NCBI RefSeq assembly: GCF_047807365.1
Contig: NZ_JBLOUI010000002.1
Coordinates: forward strand, 1 to 64,000
DNA length: 64,000 nucleotides
Direction: 5' to 3'
Source of the DNA: Peptacetobacter sp900539645
GTDB lineage: Bacteria; Bacillota; Clostridia; Peptostreptococcales; Peptostreptococcaceae
A model generated the notes under the pieces. That model saw nothing but the letters and a program-made list of their open reading frames with translations, did not search any database and was not told the origin of the DNA. How positions within the stretch are numbered: position 1 is the stretch's first letter; each line of letters starts with the position of its first letter. Both the position numbers and the translations under genes were made by a program. This document shows, piece by piece, positions 1 through 7,847 of this stretch.

Positions 1-32
1 TCTCGCTCATTTATTGTAAGATGGTTATATAG

Positions 33-112
33 ACTCATATCATTTTCTCCTTGGTTTTAATTTTTGTTGGCATGAATATTATACCAAGAAAATGATATGA
101 GTTCTTTTTTTT
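33..112 (+). terminator. Rho-independent terminator or attenuator
   Basis: The arm at 33-48 pairs without mismatch with 87-102, and TGGT (52-55) pairs with ACCA (83-86). The loop is about 27 bases. A run of eight T follows at 105-112. It ends whatever is transcribed from left of the window, or it could attenuate the ORF that begins inside the T-run. Confidence 0.75.
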
Positions 113-425
113 GTTGCACTTAGATTATAAATTCAAGGGAAATGTATATGAAGCAGCAAATGCAATGAGAGCTATAGTTAAAGATGCTACAACTGTTATA
201 TGTCTAGCAACTATGCTACATACAATAGCTGTAGGAAATATGACACCTTCATTCCGTGTATTAGAAGATGGAACAATACGTCCAGTATATCTATACACTA
301 TAGATGCAGACGAGTTCGTTGTTAACAAACTTCTTGATAGAGGTAGTTTATCAGCAACAACAATGGTAACTAACGTTCAGGACTTTATAACTCGTGTTGC
401 TAAAGGACTTGATTTAATAAAATAA
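111..425 (+). CDS. Unrecognised small protein, possibly the 3' part of a broken gene
   Basis: The open frame encodes about 104 residues from a TTG that lies in the T-run of the preceding terminator. There is no ribosome binding site, and the frame is closed upstream by a stop at 93-95. Codon use (ATA, CAG) looks coding. The C-terminal half contains the segments RVLEDGTIRPVYLYTIDADE and VTNVQDFITRVAKGL, which look like a conserved globular enzyme piece, but I do not recognise the family. The missing start signal suggests either a truncated remnant or a start I cannot see. An EamA transporter follows after 46 bases. Confidence 0.4.
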   Translation: MLHLDYKFKGNVYEAANAMRAIVKDATTVICLATMLHTIAVGNMTPSFRVLEDGTIRPVYLYTIDADEFVVNKLLDRGSLSATTMVTNVQDFITRVAKGLDLIK

Positions 426-471
426 TTAATGTAACTTGTTCAAAAAATAATACAAAATTGGAGAAGCTGTT

Positions 472-1353
472 ATGAAAAAAGGTGTATTCGGAAAATTGGC
501 TTTGCTATTCGTAGCTGTTGCTTGGGGTAGTTCAATGGTTGTTATAAAGGGTTCTACTGATATACTACCAGCTGGATCTCTTCTTGCATGGCGTTTTACA
601 ATAGCTACACTAGTTTTAGGACTAGTAAACATAAAAAGATTAAAACAAATTGATAAAGAATATATAAAGAGTGGGATATTTATAGGAATATGCTTGTTTA
701 TGGCATATTTCACACAGACATTAGGTGTTATGCTTGAAATGCCAGGTAAGAGTCATTTCTTATCATCAGCATATTGTGTATTTGTACCATTCTTAGGATG
801 GATAGTATTAAAAGAAAGACCTAAGATTTACCACATAATAGCAGCAGTAATGTGTGCTACAGGTATAGTGTTAGTTTCTTTGGTTGGAAACTTCAGTATA
901 AGTTATGGAGATAGTTTATCTATAATAAGTTCAGTATTCTGGGCAGCACAGATAATAGCTATAGCTAAATGGGGTAATGGTAAAGACCCAGTTTTAATAA
1001 CAATATTAGAATTTGTCGTATGTGCTATATTAGCTTGGGCTTTCACATTAACAATGGAAGATCCATTTGCAATACAGTGGAATACAGCTGCTGTTGGTGG
1101 AGTACTATATCTTGGTGTTGTTTGTTCTGGTATATGTTTCTTATTACAGACAATCGCACAGAAAACAGAAGATCCAACAAGTGTTTCTATAATATTAAGT
1201 TTCGAAAATATATTCGGATTAGTATTTGGAGCAGTGTTCTTTGGAGAAACATTTACTCCACAGTCAATAGTAGGATTTATTCTAATGTTCTTAGCTATAA
1301 TAATAGCTGAAACACAGCTTTCTTTCCTAAAAAAGAAAAAAGTAGCTGAATAA
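472..1353 (+). CDS. EamA-family (DMT superfamily) transporter
   Basis: A 293-residue integral membrane protein with about ten hydrophobic segments arranged as two similar halves, the layout of EamA/RhaT-type drug or metabolite transporters. The first helix carries the typical opening AVAWGSSMVVIKGS, and a conserved glutamate lies in LKERP near residue 114. It ends in a short basic tail (KKKK). It exports or imports small metabolites across the cytoplasmic membrane; the substrate cannot be read from sequence. GGAG stands before the ATG. A strong terminator follows, so it is the last gene of its unit. Confidence 0.85.
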   Translation: MKKGVFGKLALLFVAVAWGSSMVVIKGSTDILPAGSLLAWRFTIATLVLGLVNIKRLKQIDKEYIKSGIFIGICLFMAYFTQTLGVMLEMPGKSHFLSSAYCVFVPFLGWIVLKERPKIYHIIAAVMCATGIVLVSLVGNFSISYGDSLSIISSVFWAAQIIAIAKWGNGKDPVLITILEFVVCAILAWAFTLTMEDPFAIQWNTAAVGGVLYLGVVCSGICFLLQTIAQKTEDPTSVSIILSFENIFGLVFGAVFFGETFTPQSIVGFILMFLAIIIAETQLSFLKKKKVAE

Positions 1354-1394
1354 AATTAAAATTTAATAAATTTCATTAAGTTTATTATGATATG

Positions 1395-1428
1395 TATCGG
1401 CGGTAGGTATCTATCGCCGATATAATTT
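1395..1428 (+). terminator. Rho-independent terminator of the EamA gene
   Basis: A perfect 12-base stem, TATCGGCGGTAG (1395-1406) with CTATCGCCGATA (1411-1422), closes a GTAT loop and is followed by TAATTTT. The stem is GC-rich in an otherwise AT-rich region. Confidence 0.85.
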
Positions 1429-1509
1429 TGATTAATATAACTTGTAAGTACAAAAAAACTCTGCTATCCTAAAAATAAGAAAATTTATAATAAAGTGAGG
1501 ATTTTAGAC

Positions 1510-1914
1510 ATGGAAATACTAATTATAGATGCACAGGGTGGCGGAATAGGAAAACAATTAATAATAGAAATAAACAAAAATTTTAAAGATGCACACATAA
1601 CTGCTGTTGGAACAAACTCAGTTGCAACAACAAATATGTTAAAAGCAGGAGCAAAAAACGCAGCTACAGGAGAAAATGCTGTTGTAGTTGGATGTAGAAA
1701 AGCAGATATTATAATAGGACCAGTAGGTATAGTTATAGCAGACTCTATGTACGGAGAAATAACTCCTAAAATGGCTGTAGCTGTTGGACAGAGTGATGCA
1801 AAAAAACTACTTATACCTATGAATCACTGCAACAATATAATTGTTGGAGTAGAAAATAAAAGAATGAATGAGTTCATTTCAGAAACAATTAATGATCTTA
1901 AATCATATTTATAA
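1510..1914 (+). CDS. DUF3842 family protein
   Basis: A 134-residue protein that opens with MEILIIDAQGGGIGKQLI, the typical start of DUF3842 proteins, a Rossmann-like glycine-rich loop. A further glycine-rich segment is IIIGPVGIVIADSMYGEITP. I chose ATG 1510 over the in-frame GTG 1495, because GTGAGGA sits just before it as a ribosome binding site. DUF3842 proteins have no established function; the glycine loop suggests binding of a nucleotide or similar ligand. It stands alone between a terminator and the nickel genes. Confidence 0.75.
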   Translation: MEILIIDAQGGGIGKQLIIEINKNFKDAHITAVGTNSVATTNMLKAGAKNAATGENAVVVGCRKADIIIGPVGIVIADSMYGEITPKMAVAVGQSDAKKLLIPMNHCNNIIVGVENKRMNEFISETINDLKSYL

Positions 1915-1952
1915 TTACTAGAAAGTATTAAAAAATAGCAAGAAGCTTACAA

Positions 1953-2079
1953 TTTATACAGGAAGTATAAAAACAATAAAAATTATATATAAAAACTAAG
2001 GCATATTTCGACATCTATATAAATAAAAAGTACCAGAAGGTATGAGTAAATTCAGTAGAATAAAAGATATGCTTTTTTG
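1953..2079 (+). promoter_or_regulatory. Leader region of the nickel operon with hairpins (weak attenuator candidate)
   Basis: Upstream of nikA there is an inverted repeat TTTATAC-AGGAA-GTATAAA (1953-1971), a small hairpin GTACC-AGAA-GGTAT (about 2030-2042), and GCATAT (2001-2006) facing ATATGC (2067-2072), directly followed by six T. The last pair could form a weak terminator around the small hairpin. Nickel control of this leader is a guess from position only. I could not match it to the NiCo riboswitch or to NikR boxes. Confidence 0.3.
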
Positions 2080-2097
2080 TTGGAAAAGAGGACTAAT

Positions 2098-3696
2098 ATG
2101 AACAAAAAAATTGTAAGTTTAGTAGCTACAGCGATGGTATTACCAATGCTACTTGTTGGTTGTGGAAAATCAGAGGCGAGTAATTCAAATCCAGAAGATG
2201 GAATAAAAATTTATATAGGTTCATCAATATTTGATGATAGTTTAGACCCTATAAAAGGCGGGATGTCAAATGGATATCCATTTACAAATGATGCACTTTT
2301 AAAGGTGAATAGTGAGTCTAAGTACGTAGGGGACTTAGCTAAGGATTGGAAAGTAAGCGATGACGCTTTAACATATACATTTGATTTAAATGATGGAGTT
2401 AAATTCAGCGATGGCAGTGAATTAACAGCAGAAGACGTTGTATTTACATATAATACAGTGAAAGAAAATCAGGCTCATAATGAAAACGTTGACTTAACAT
2501 ATTTAGAGTCTGTAAAAGAAGTGGATAAGGATACAGTAGAATTCAAATTAAAAGAACCATATTCACCATTCTTAGACACAACTGCTCAGCTGGGAATAGT
2601 TCCTTCAGATGCTTACGATAGCAAAAAATTTGACACTCAGCCAATAGGAACTGGTGCTTATAAAGTATCTCAGTACGATGCTAATCAGCAGATAATATTA
2701 GAAGCAAATGAAAACTATTTTGGAAAAGCTCCAGAAATAAAGAAAGTTACAATAGTTAATATGGAAGAAGACGCAGCCTTTTCATCAGCTAAAGCTGGAG
2801 AATTAGATGTTGCAATGGTTGGAACAAACTACGCTAATGAAGAAATTCCAGGTATGAAATTAGAAAAATTAGAAACTATGGACGTTCGTAATGTAGGACT
2901 TCCAGTTAGACCTGTTAGTGAAGTTAAGAGTCCAAGTGGAGAAATGGTAAAAGTTGGTAACAATGTAACATCAGATCCAGCAGTTAGAAAAGCGCTTGCG
3001 ATAGGTATAGATCGTAAAAAAATAATAGAAAATGCTTCAAACGGAATAGGAAAGCCTGCAGTAAACTTTACAGACAACTTAGTATGGGCTAGTACAGATG
3101 ACTACGAAGATAATAAAGTAGATGAAGCTAAAAAACTTTTAGATGAAGCTGGATGGAAAGAAACTGAAAGCGGAATTCGTGAAAAAGACGGACAGAAATG
3201 TACATTTGATTTATATGCATCAGCAGGAGAAATGGACCGTTACAACTTATGTGTAGCACTTGCTGAAAATGCAAAAGAACTTGGTATAGATATACCAGTA
3301 AAAACAGCTACTTGGGATGAAATATTGACATTACAGAATACTTCAGCAATCTTATGGGGTTGGGGACAGTATTCACCAACAGTTTTATCTTCATTATATA
3401 ATTCAGAATTATTCTTATCTGGAGGATATGACAATGTTGTTGGTTACAATAATCCAGAAGTAGATGCAAAAATAAAAGAAGCTATAAATGCAAACTCTCA
3501 GGAAGATGCAGTAGCAGCATGGAAAGAAGTTCAGGGGTTAGCAGATAAAGATCATTCTAATTTATTCTTAGTAAATATAGAACATTGCTACTTTGTATCA
3601 GATAAATTAGATATATCAACAGATACACAGATACCTCATCCTCATGGACATGGAACACCAATCGTATGTAATATAGCAGATTGGAAATTAAAATAA
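2098..3696 (+). CDS. nikA: Nickel/peptide-type ABC transporter substrate-binding lipoprotein
   Basis: A 532-residue SBP_bac_5 family binding protein. It starts with a lipoprotein signal: a Lys-rich N-terminus, a hydrophobic stretch, then the lipobox LVGC near residue 22, so it is anchored outside the membrane. ATG 2098 is preferred to the in-frame TTG 2077, since AGAGGA lies 5 bases before it. Family features include the segment YTFDLNDGVKFSDGSELTAE near the N-terminus. The C-terminus carries a His-rich segment, HPHGHGTPI, a likely metal contact. The next four genes are the permeases and ATPases, and the lar genes after them use nickel, so nickel is the likely cargo. Peptide or metallophore binding is the alternative. 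Confidence 0.85.
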   Translation: MNKKIVSLVATAMVLPMLLVGCGKSEASNSNPEDGIKIYIGSSIFDDSLDPIKGGMSNGYPFTNDALLKVNSESKYVGDLAKDWKVSDDALTYTFDLNDGVKFSDGSELTAEDVVFTYNTVKENQAHNENVDLTYLESVKEVDKDTVEFKLKEPYSPFLDTTAQLGIVPSDAYDSKKFDTQPIGTGAYKVSQYDANQQIILEANENYFGKAPEIKKVTIVNMEEDAAFSSAKAGELDVAMVGTNYANEEIPGMKLEKLETMDVRNVGLPVRPVSEVKSPSGEMVKVGNNVTSDPAVRKALAIGIDRKKIIENASNGIGKPAVNFTDNLVWASTDDYEDNKVDEAKKLLDEAGWKETESGIREKDGQKCTFDLYASAGEMDRYNLCVALAENAKELGIDIPVKTATWDEILTLQNTSAILWGWGQYSPTVLSSLYNSELFLSGGYDNVVGYNNPEVDAKIKEAINANSQEDAVAAWKEVQGLADKDHSNLFLVNIEHCYFVSDKLDISTDTQIPHPHGHGTPIVCNIADWKLK

Positions 3697-3710
3697 TATG
3701 GAGATAGATT

Positions 3711-4694
3711 ATGAAGAGTTGGAGAAAAATATTAGGGGAATGCCTAAGAATGGTACTGCTTTTAGTAGCAGTTAGTATAATAGCATTTTTATTAATAGTA
3801 AAATCTCCTATAGATCCATTAGTTTCATACGTAGGAACTAATACAACTATCTCAGAAGAAGCTAAGCAGGAAATTGCTGAGGAGTGGGACTTAAATGCCC
3901 CACATTCTCAGCGTTTTATTACGTGGGGTGAACACGCACTTCATGGAGATTTAGGTATGTCAATTACCTATAAAAAACCAGTTGCTGAAGTAATAAAGAC
4001 TAGATTTTCTTATTCGATAGTTTTAATGGCTGTTTCGTGGCTTCTTTCTGGAATAATAGGATTTATTTTGGGAGTTATATGCGGAATTATAGACGGAAGT
4101 ATTTTTGATAGAATAATAAAAACATTTTGCTTGATAGTAAAATCCGCACCGGTATTTTGGATAGGACTTATCATGGTATCTATATTTGCAGTCAAGCTTG
4201 GATGGTTCCCACTAGGGATGGCAGTTCCAGCGGGAAAATTGGCGGCAGATGTAACGCTTGCGGATAAGATACATCATTTAATTCTTCCTGTGCTTACACT
4301 TACAATAGTAAGTATCAGTGAAGTAGTTTTATACACAAGACAAAAAGTTATAGAAATAATGAATAGTGATTTCATATTATATGCAAAAGCTAGAGGTGAA
4401 AATACAAAACAGCTTATAGCAAGACATATTTTAAGAAATGTATCGCTACCTGCGATTACAGTTCAGTTCGCTTCATTTAGTGAACTATTTGGTGGAATGG
4501 CACTTGCTGAGACAGTATTTGCCTACCCAGGAATAGGAACTGCAATAACTGCTGCAGCGTTAAATGGAGATGTTCCACTTCTATTAGGTATTTCAGTTTT
4601 CAGCGCAATATTTGTATTTGTCGGAAACTTAATAGCAAATATCTTATATGGAGTATTTGATCCTAGAATAAGAGAGGTGGATGCTCGTGAATAA
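3711..4694 (+). CDS. nikB: Nickel ABC transporter permease (NikB type)
   Basis: A 327-residue permease of the OppB/NikB type with about six membrane segments. The EAA loop that contacts the ATPase is visible as YAKARGENTKQLIARHILRN near residues 223-242. The long external segment after the first helix (about residues 30-100) is typical of this subfamily. The gene starts 14 bases after nikA with GGAGA before its ATG, and its 3' end overlaps nikC, so the two permeases are translationally coupled. It should pair with NikC to form the channel. Confidence 0.88.
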   Translation: MKSWRKILGECLRMVLLLVAVSIIAFLLIVKSPIDPLVSYVGTNTTISEEAKQEIAEEWDLNAPHSQRFITWGEHALHGDLGMSITYKKPVAEVIKTRFSYSIVLMAVSWLLSGIIGFILGVICGIIDGSIFDRIIKTFCLIVKSAPVFWIGLIMVSIFAVKLGWFPLGMAVPAGKLAADVTLADKIHHLILPVLTLTIVSISEVVLYTRQKVIEIMNSDFILYAKARGENTKQLIARHILRNVSLPAITVQFASFSELFGGMALAETVFAYPGIGTAITAAALNGDVPLLLGISVFSAIFVFVGNLIANILYGVFDPRIREVDARE

Positions 4695-5520
4695 AGATAA
4701 GGTATTTAATAGAAGAGTATTAGTTGTTATATTAATGGCTGTTGCGGTTACATATCTAATAGGTGTATTTGTTTGGGGATTATTTATGAATCCTCGGTCT
4801 TATGAGGCAAATTATGCGAACAAATTTTTATCACCTAGTTTAGCACATCCATTTGGGACTGATTTTATAGGGAGGGACATGTTCCATAGAACTATAAAAG
4901 GTCTTTCTAACAGTATAATTATAGGTGTACTTGCATCTATTTTTAGTTCAATTATTGCACTATTAGCTGGAATTGCATCTGCTGTATTTGGCGGATGGGT
5001 AGATAAATTTGTAAACTGGTGTGTCGACTTATGTATGGGATTACCTCATTTAGTATTATTAATGCTTATATCTTTTATGATGGGAAAAGGTGTAAAAGGT
5101 GTAACTATTGCAGTTGCTCTTACACATTGGCCATCTTTAACAAGAATAGTTAGATCTGAGGTTATGCAAATTCGTTCATCTCAATACGTAAAAGCGGCTT
5201 ATAAAATGGGGAGAACAAAAACACAGGTTGCTTTTCAGCACATACTTCCTCATGTAATACCAGCTTATTTAATAGGACTAGTTTTATTATTTCCACATGC
5301 AATCATGCATGAAGCTTCTATTACATTCTTAGGATTTGGTATGCCTGCCGAAATGCCTGCGATAGGTGTAATTTTATCAGAAGCTATGCAGCATATTTCA
5401 ACAGGAAAATGGTGGCTTGCACTATTCCCAGGATTAATGCTTTTAATAGCAGTGCTATTATTTGACATTATTGGTGAAAATCTAAAGAAACTTTGGAATC
5501 CTGAAAGTGGAAATGAATAA
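4681..5520 (+). CDS. nikC: Nickel ABC transporter permease (NikC type)
   Basis: A 279-residue permease of the OppC/NikC type. The N-terminal helix is followed by the conserved segment HPFGTDFIGRDMFHR (about residues 57-71), characteristic of DppC/NikC proteins, and an EAA loop YVKAAYKMGRTKTQVAFQHI (about 170-189). It overlaps nikB by 14 bases. ATG 4681 directly abuts AGAGGTGG, so the in-frame GTG at 4687 (7-base spacing) may be the real start. It forms the membrane channel with NikB. Confidence 0.88.
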   Translation: MLVNKDKVFNRRVLVVILMAVAVTYLIGVFVWGLFMNPRSYEANYANKFLSPSLAHPFGTDFIGRDMFHRTIKGLSNSIIIGVLASIFSSIIALLAGIASAVFGGWVDKFVNWCVDLCMGLPHLVLLMLISFMMGKGVKGVTIAVALTHWPSLTRIVRSEVMQIRSSQYVKAAYKMGRTKTQVAFQHILPHVIPAYLIGLVLLFPHAIMHEASITFLGFGMPAEMPAIGVILSEAMQHISTGKWWLALFPGLMLLIAVLLFDIIGENLKKLWNPESGNE

Positions 5521-5532
5521 GGAGAGTTTAAT

Positions 5533-6453
5533 ATGGAAAAAAAGAATATATTGAGTGTAGATGATCTAATTGTATCATTTAGTATGTATAAAGGACTCTT
5601 CAAAAAGGAAAATCTAGAGGTTGTACACTCTCTATCACTTGATATTAATGAAGGTGAGATTGTAGCGGTGGTTGGTTCTAGTGGCTCTGGAAAAAGTCTT
5701 TTGGCCCACGCTGTTTTAGGATTACTTCCAAAGAATGCCTCTACAAGTGGGAAAATTCTTTATGAAGGTGAAGAGCTTACAGATAAAAAAAGAAGCGAAC
5801 TTCTTGGAAGAAAGATAGTTTTCATACCTCAGTCTATTGATTATCTGGATCCAGTTATGAAAGTAGGCAAACAGGTTCAGGGAGTTTATTCTACTAAAGA
5901 AAGACAAGAAGAGTTATTTGAAAAATATAAATTAGATAAAAGTGTAGAAGATATGTATCCATTCCAGCTTTCTGGTGGAATGGCGAGAAGAGTACTTGTA
6001 TCATCAGCGCTTATGGAAATGCCTAGACTTATAGTTGCAGACGAGCCAACGCCTGGACTTAGCGTGGATATGGCTATGGATACTCTAAAACATTTTAGAG
6101 AAATTGCAGATAAAGGTGCAGGTGTACTACTTATAACACATGACATCGACTTGGCACTTCACGTAGCAGATAGAATAGCAGTATTTTATGCAGGTACAAT
6201 ATTTGAGATAGCTTCTACAAAAGACTTCCTTGAAGGTAGGGATGCACTTAGACATCCATACAGCAAGGAATTTATATCAGCATTACCACAAAACGAATTT
6301 AAGTCTATAGAAGGGTTACAGCCTTATGCAGGTGAGCTACCTAAGGGATGTTTATATGCAAGTAGATGCCCTTATGTATCGGAAAAATGTTCAGGTGAAA
6401 TTCCTATGAGAGAGCTTAGAGGCGGAAAGGTTAGGTGTGTAAATGCAACTTAG
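5533..6453 (+). CDS. nikD: Nickel ABC transporter ATPase (NikD/DppD type)
   Basis: A 306-residue ABC ATPase. Walker A is GSSGSGKS (about residues 48-55), the signature is LSGGMARR, Walker B is LIVADEPTPGL, and the switch histidine is in LLITHDID. The C-terminal extension of the oligopeptide type is present, with the Cys-containing segment GCLYASRCPYVSEKC. It is one of two ATPases driving the transporter. GGAGAG lies before the ATG, and the 3' end overlaps nikE by 11 bases. Confidence 0.88.
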   Translation: MEKKNILSVDDLIVSFSMYKGLFKKENLEVVHSLSLDINEGEIVAVVGSSGSGKSLLAHAVLGLLPKNASTSGKILYEGEELTDKKRSELLGRKIVFIPQSIDYLDPVMKVGKQVQGVYSTKERQEELFEKYKLDKSVEDMYPFQLSGGMARRVLVSSALMEMPRLIVADEPTPGLSVDMAMDTLKHFREIADKGAGVLLITHDIDLALHVADRIAVFYAGTIFEIASTKDFLEGRDALRHPYSKEFISALPQNEFKSIEGLQPYAGELPKGCLYASRCPYVSEKCSGEIPMRELRGGKVRCVNAT

Positions 6454-7057
6454 TATAGAAAATATAAATTTTAGATATACAGAAAAATCTCCTTGGATTT
6501 TAAAAGATGTAAATTTAAAGGTAGAATCAGGAGAAAGAGTAGGAATTATAGGGCCATCAGGTTATGGTAAAAGTACACTTTCCAAGATAATTGCAGGTTA
6601 TGAAAAACCTACATCTGGAAAAATACTTATAGATGGCAAACCTATTAGTGAAAAGGGATTTTGTCCCGTACAGATGATTCATCAGCACCCAGAGTTATCA
6701 GTCAACCCTAGATGGAAGATGGATAAGGTACTGAATGAATGTTGGCAACCAGATGACAAAATGCTAAAGCGTTTTGGAATAGAAAAAGAATGGCTAAAAA
6801 GATGGCCAAATGAACTTTCTGGCGGAGAATTACAGAGATTTTGTATTACAAGAGTTTTGGCGCCAGAAACAAAATTTCTTATATGTGATGAGATTACTAC
6901 TATGTTAGATGTTATTTCTCAGGCACAGATATGGAATGTGCTTCTAGGTATAGCTGAAGAAAAGGATTATGGGATGCTTATAGTAACACATAATATGGAA
7001 TTGGCTAAAAGAGTATGCACAAGAATAGTTGATTTAAGGGAAATAAATCACAAGTAA
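6443..7057 (+). CDS. nikE: Nickel ABC transporter ATPase (NikE type, short)
   Basis: A 204-residue ABC ATPase with Walker A GPSGYGKS, signature LSGGELQR and Walker B FLICDEITTML. It is shorter than typical NikE or DppF (about 250-320 residues) and lacks the C-terminal oligopeptide-binding domain found in NikD next door. The switch histidine is in LIVTHNME. It overlaps nikD and should form the heterodimeric motor with it. The short form is common in nickel/cobalt-peptide operons, and I see no frameshift that would explain a loss. Confidence 0.85.
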   Translation: MQLSIENINFRYTEKSPWILKDVNLKVESGERVGIIGPSGYGKSTLSKIIAGYEKPTSGKILIDGKPISEKGFCPVQMIHQHPELSVNPRWKMDKVLNECWQPDDKMLKRFGIEKEWLKRWPNELSGGELQRFCITRVLAPETKFLICDEITTMLDVISQAQIWNVLLGIAEEKDYGMLIVTHNMELAKRVCTRIVDLREINHK

Positions 7058-7094
7058 TTAAAATAATTATAGGAAATAAAATGGAGGTACTTAA

Positions 7095-7847
7095 ATGGAG
7101 ACAAGAGAAATGTTAAGCAAGGTTAAAAATGGAGAAATATCAGTTGAAGAAGCAGAAAAATTTTTCCGTAAACAGCCTTTTGAAGAATTAGGATATGCTA
7201 AGTTAGATACTCATAGAAAGGTTCGTTCTGGATGCGCAGAAGTTGTTTTTTGTAGTGGAAAGGCAAACGAACATTTATTAAGTATATACGAACATCTTTA
7301 TTCTATGGAAGGAGAAGTTTTAGGAACAAGAGCATCTAAAGAACAGGCAGAACTAGTTAAATCAAAAATTCCTTGTGTCCAGTACGATCCTATTTCTAGA
7401 ATTTTAAAGATAGAAAAAGAAGATAAGAAGTATATTGGAAAAATTGCAGTATGTACAGCAGGAACAGCAGATATTCCTGTTGCAGAAGAAGCAGCTCAGA
7501 CAGCTGAGTTCTTTGGAAATAAAGTAGAAAGAATATACGATGTAGGAGTAAGTGGAATACACAGACTTCTATCAAGAATGGAAACAATACAGGATGCAAA
7601 CTGTGTTATAGCAGTTGCTGGAATGGAGGGAGCACTAGCTAGTGTTATAGGAGGTTTAGTTGATAAACCTGTTATAGCCGTACCTACATCAATAGGATAC
7701 GGAGCTAGTATGAATGGTATATCTGCCCTACTTACAATGATAAACTCTTGTGCAAATGGTATTGCAACAGTGAATATAGACAATGGGTATGGAGCAGGAT
7801 ATATTGCATCACAAATTAATAAACTAGGAGTGAACGATCATGAGTAA
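7095..7847 (+). CDS. larB: LarB, pyridinium-3,5-biscarboxylic acid mononucleotide synthase
   Basis: A 250-residue protein related to the PurE mutase. In the lar pathway LarB carboxylates nicotinic acid adenine dinucleotide and releases AMP, the first step of the nickel-pincer cofactor. The N-terminal part has GEISVEEAEKFF and the segment HRKVRSG. The PurE-like core holds CTAGTADIPVAEEAAQTAEF and the glycine-rich VAGMEGALASVIGGLVDKPV. GGAGGT precedes the ATG. It overlaps larC by 8 bases and follows the nickel transporter, which supports the call. Confidence 0.92.
   Translation: METREMLSKVKNGEISVEEAEKFFRKQPFEELGYAKLDTHRKVRSGCAEVVFCSGKANEHLLSIYEHLYSMEGEVLGTRASKEQAELVKSKIPCVQYDPISRILKIEKEDKKYIGKIAVCTAGTADIPVAEEAAQTAEFFGNKVERIYDVGVSGIHRLLSRMETIQDANCVIAVAGMEGALASVIGGLVDKPVIAVPTSIGYGASMNGISALLTMINSCANGIATVNIDNGYGAGYIASQINKLGVNDHE

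Noticed and set aside
2001..2079. A NiCo riboswitch or NikR box before nikA
   Set aside because: The conserved bases of the NiCo switch and the NikR half-sites are not present.
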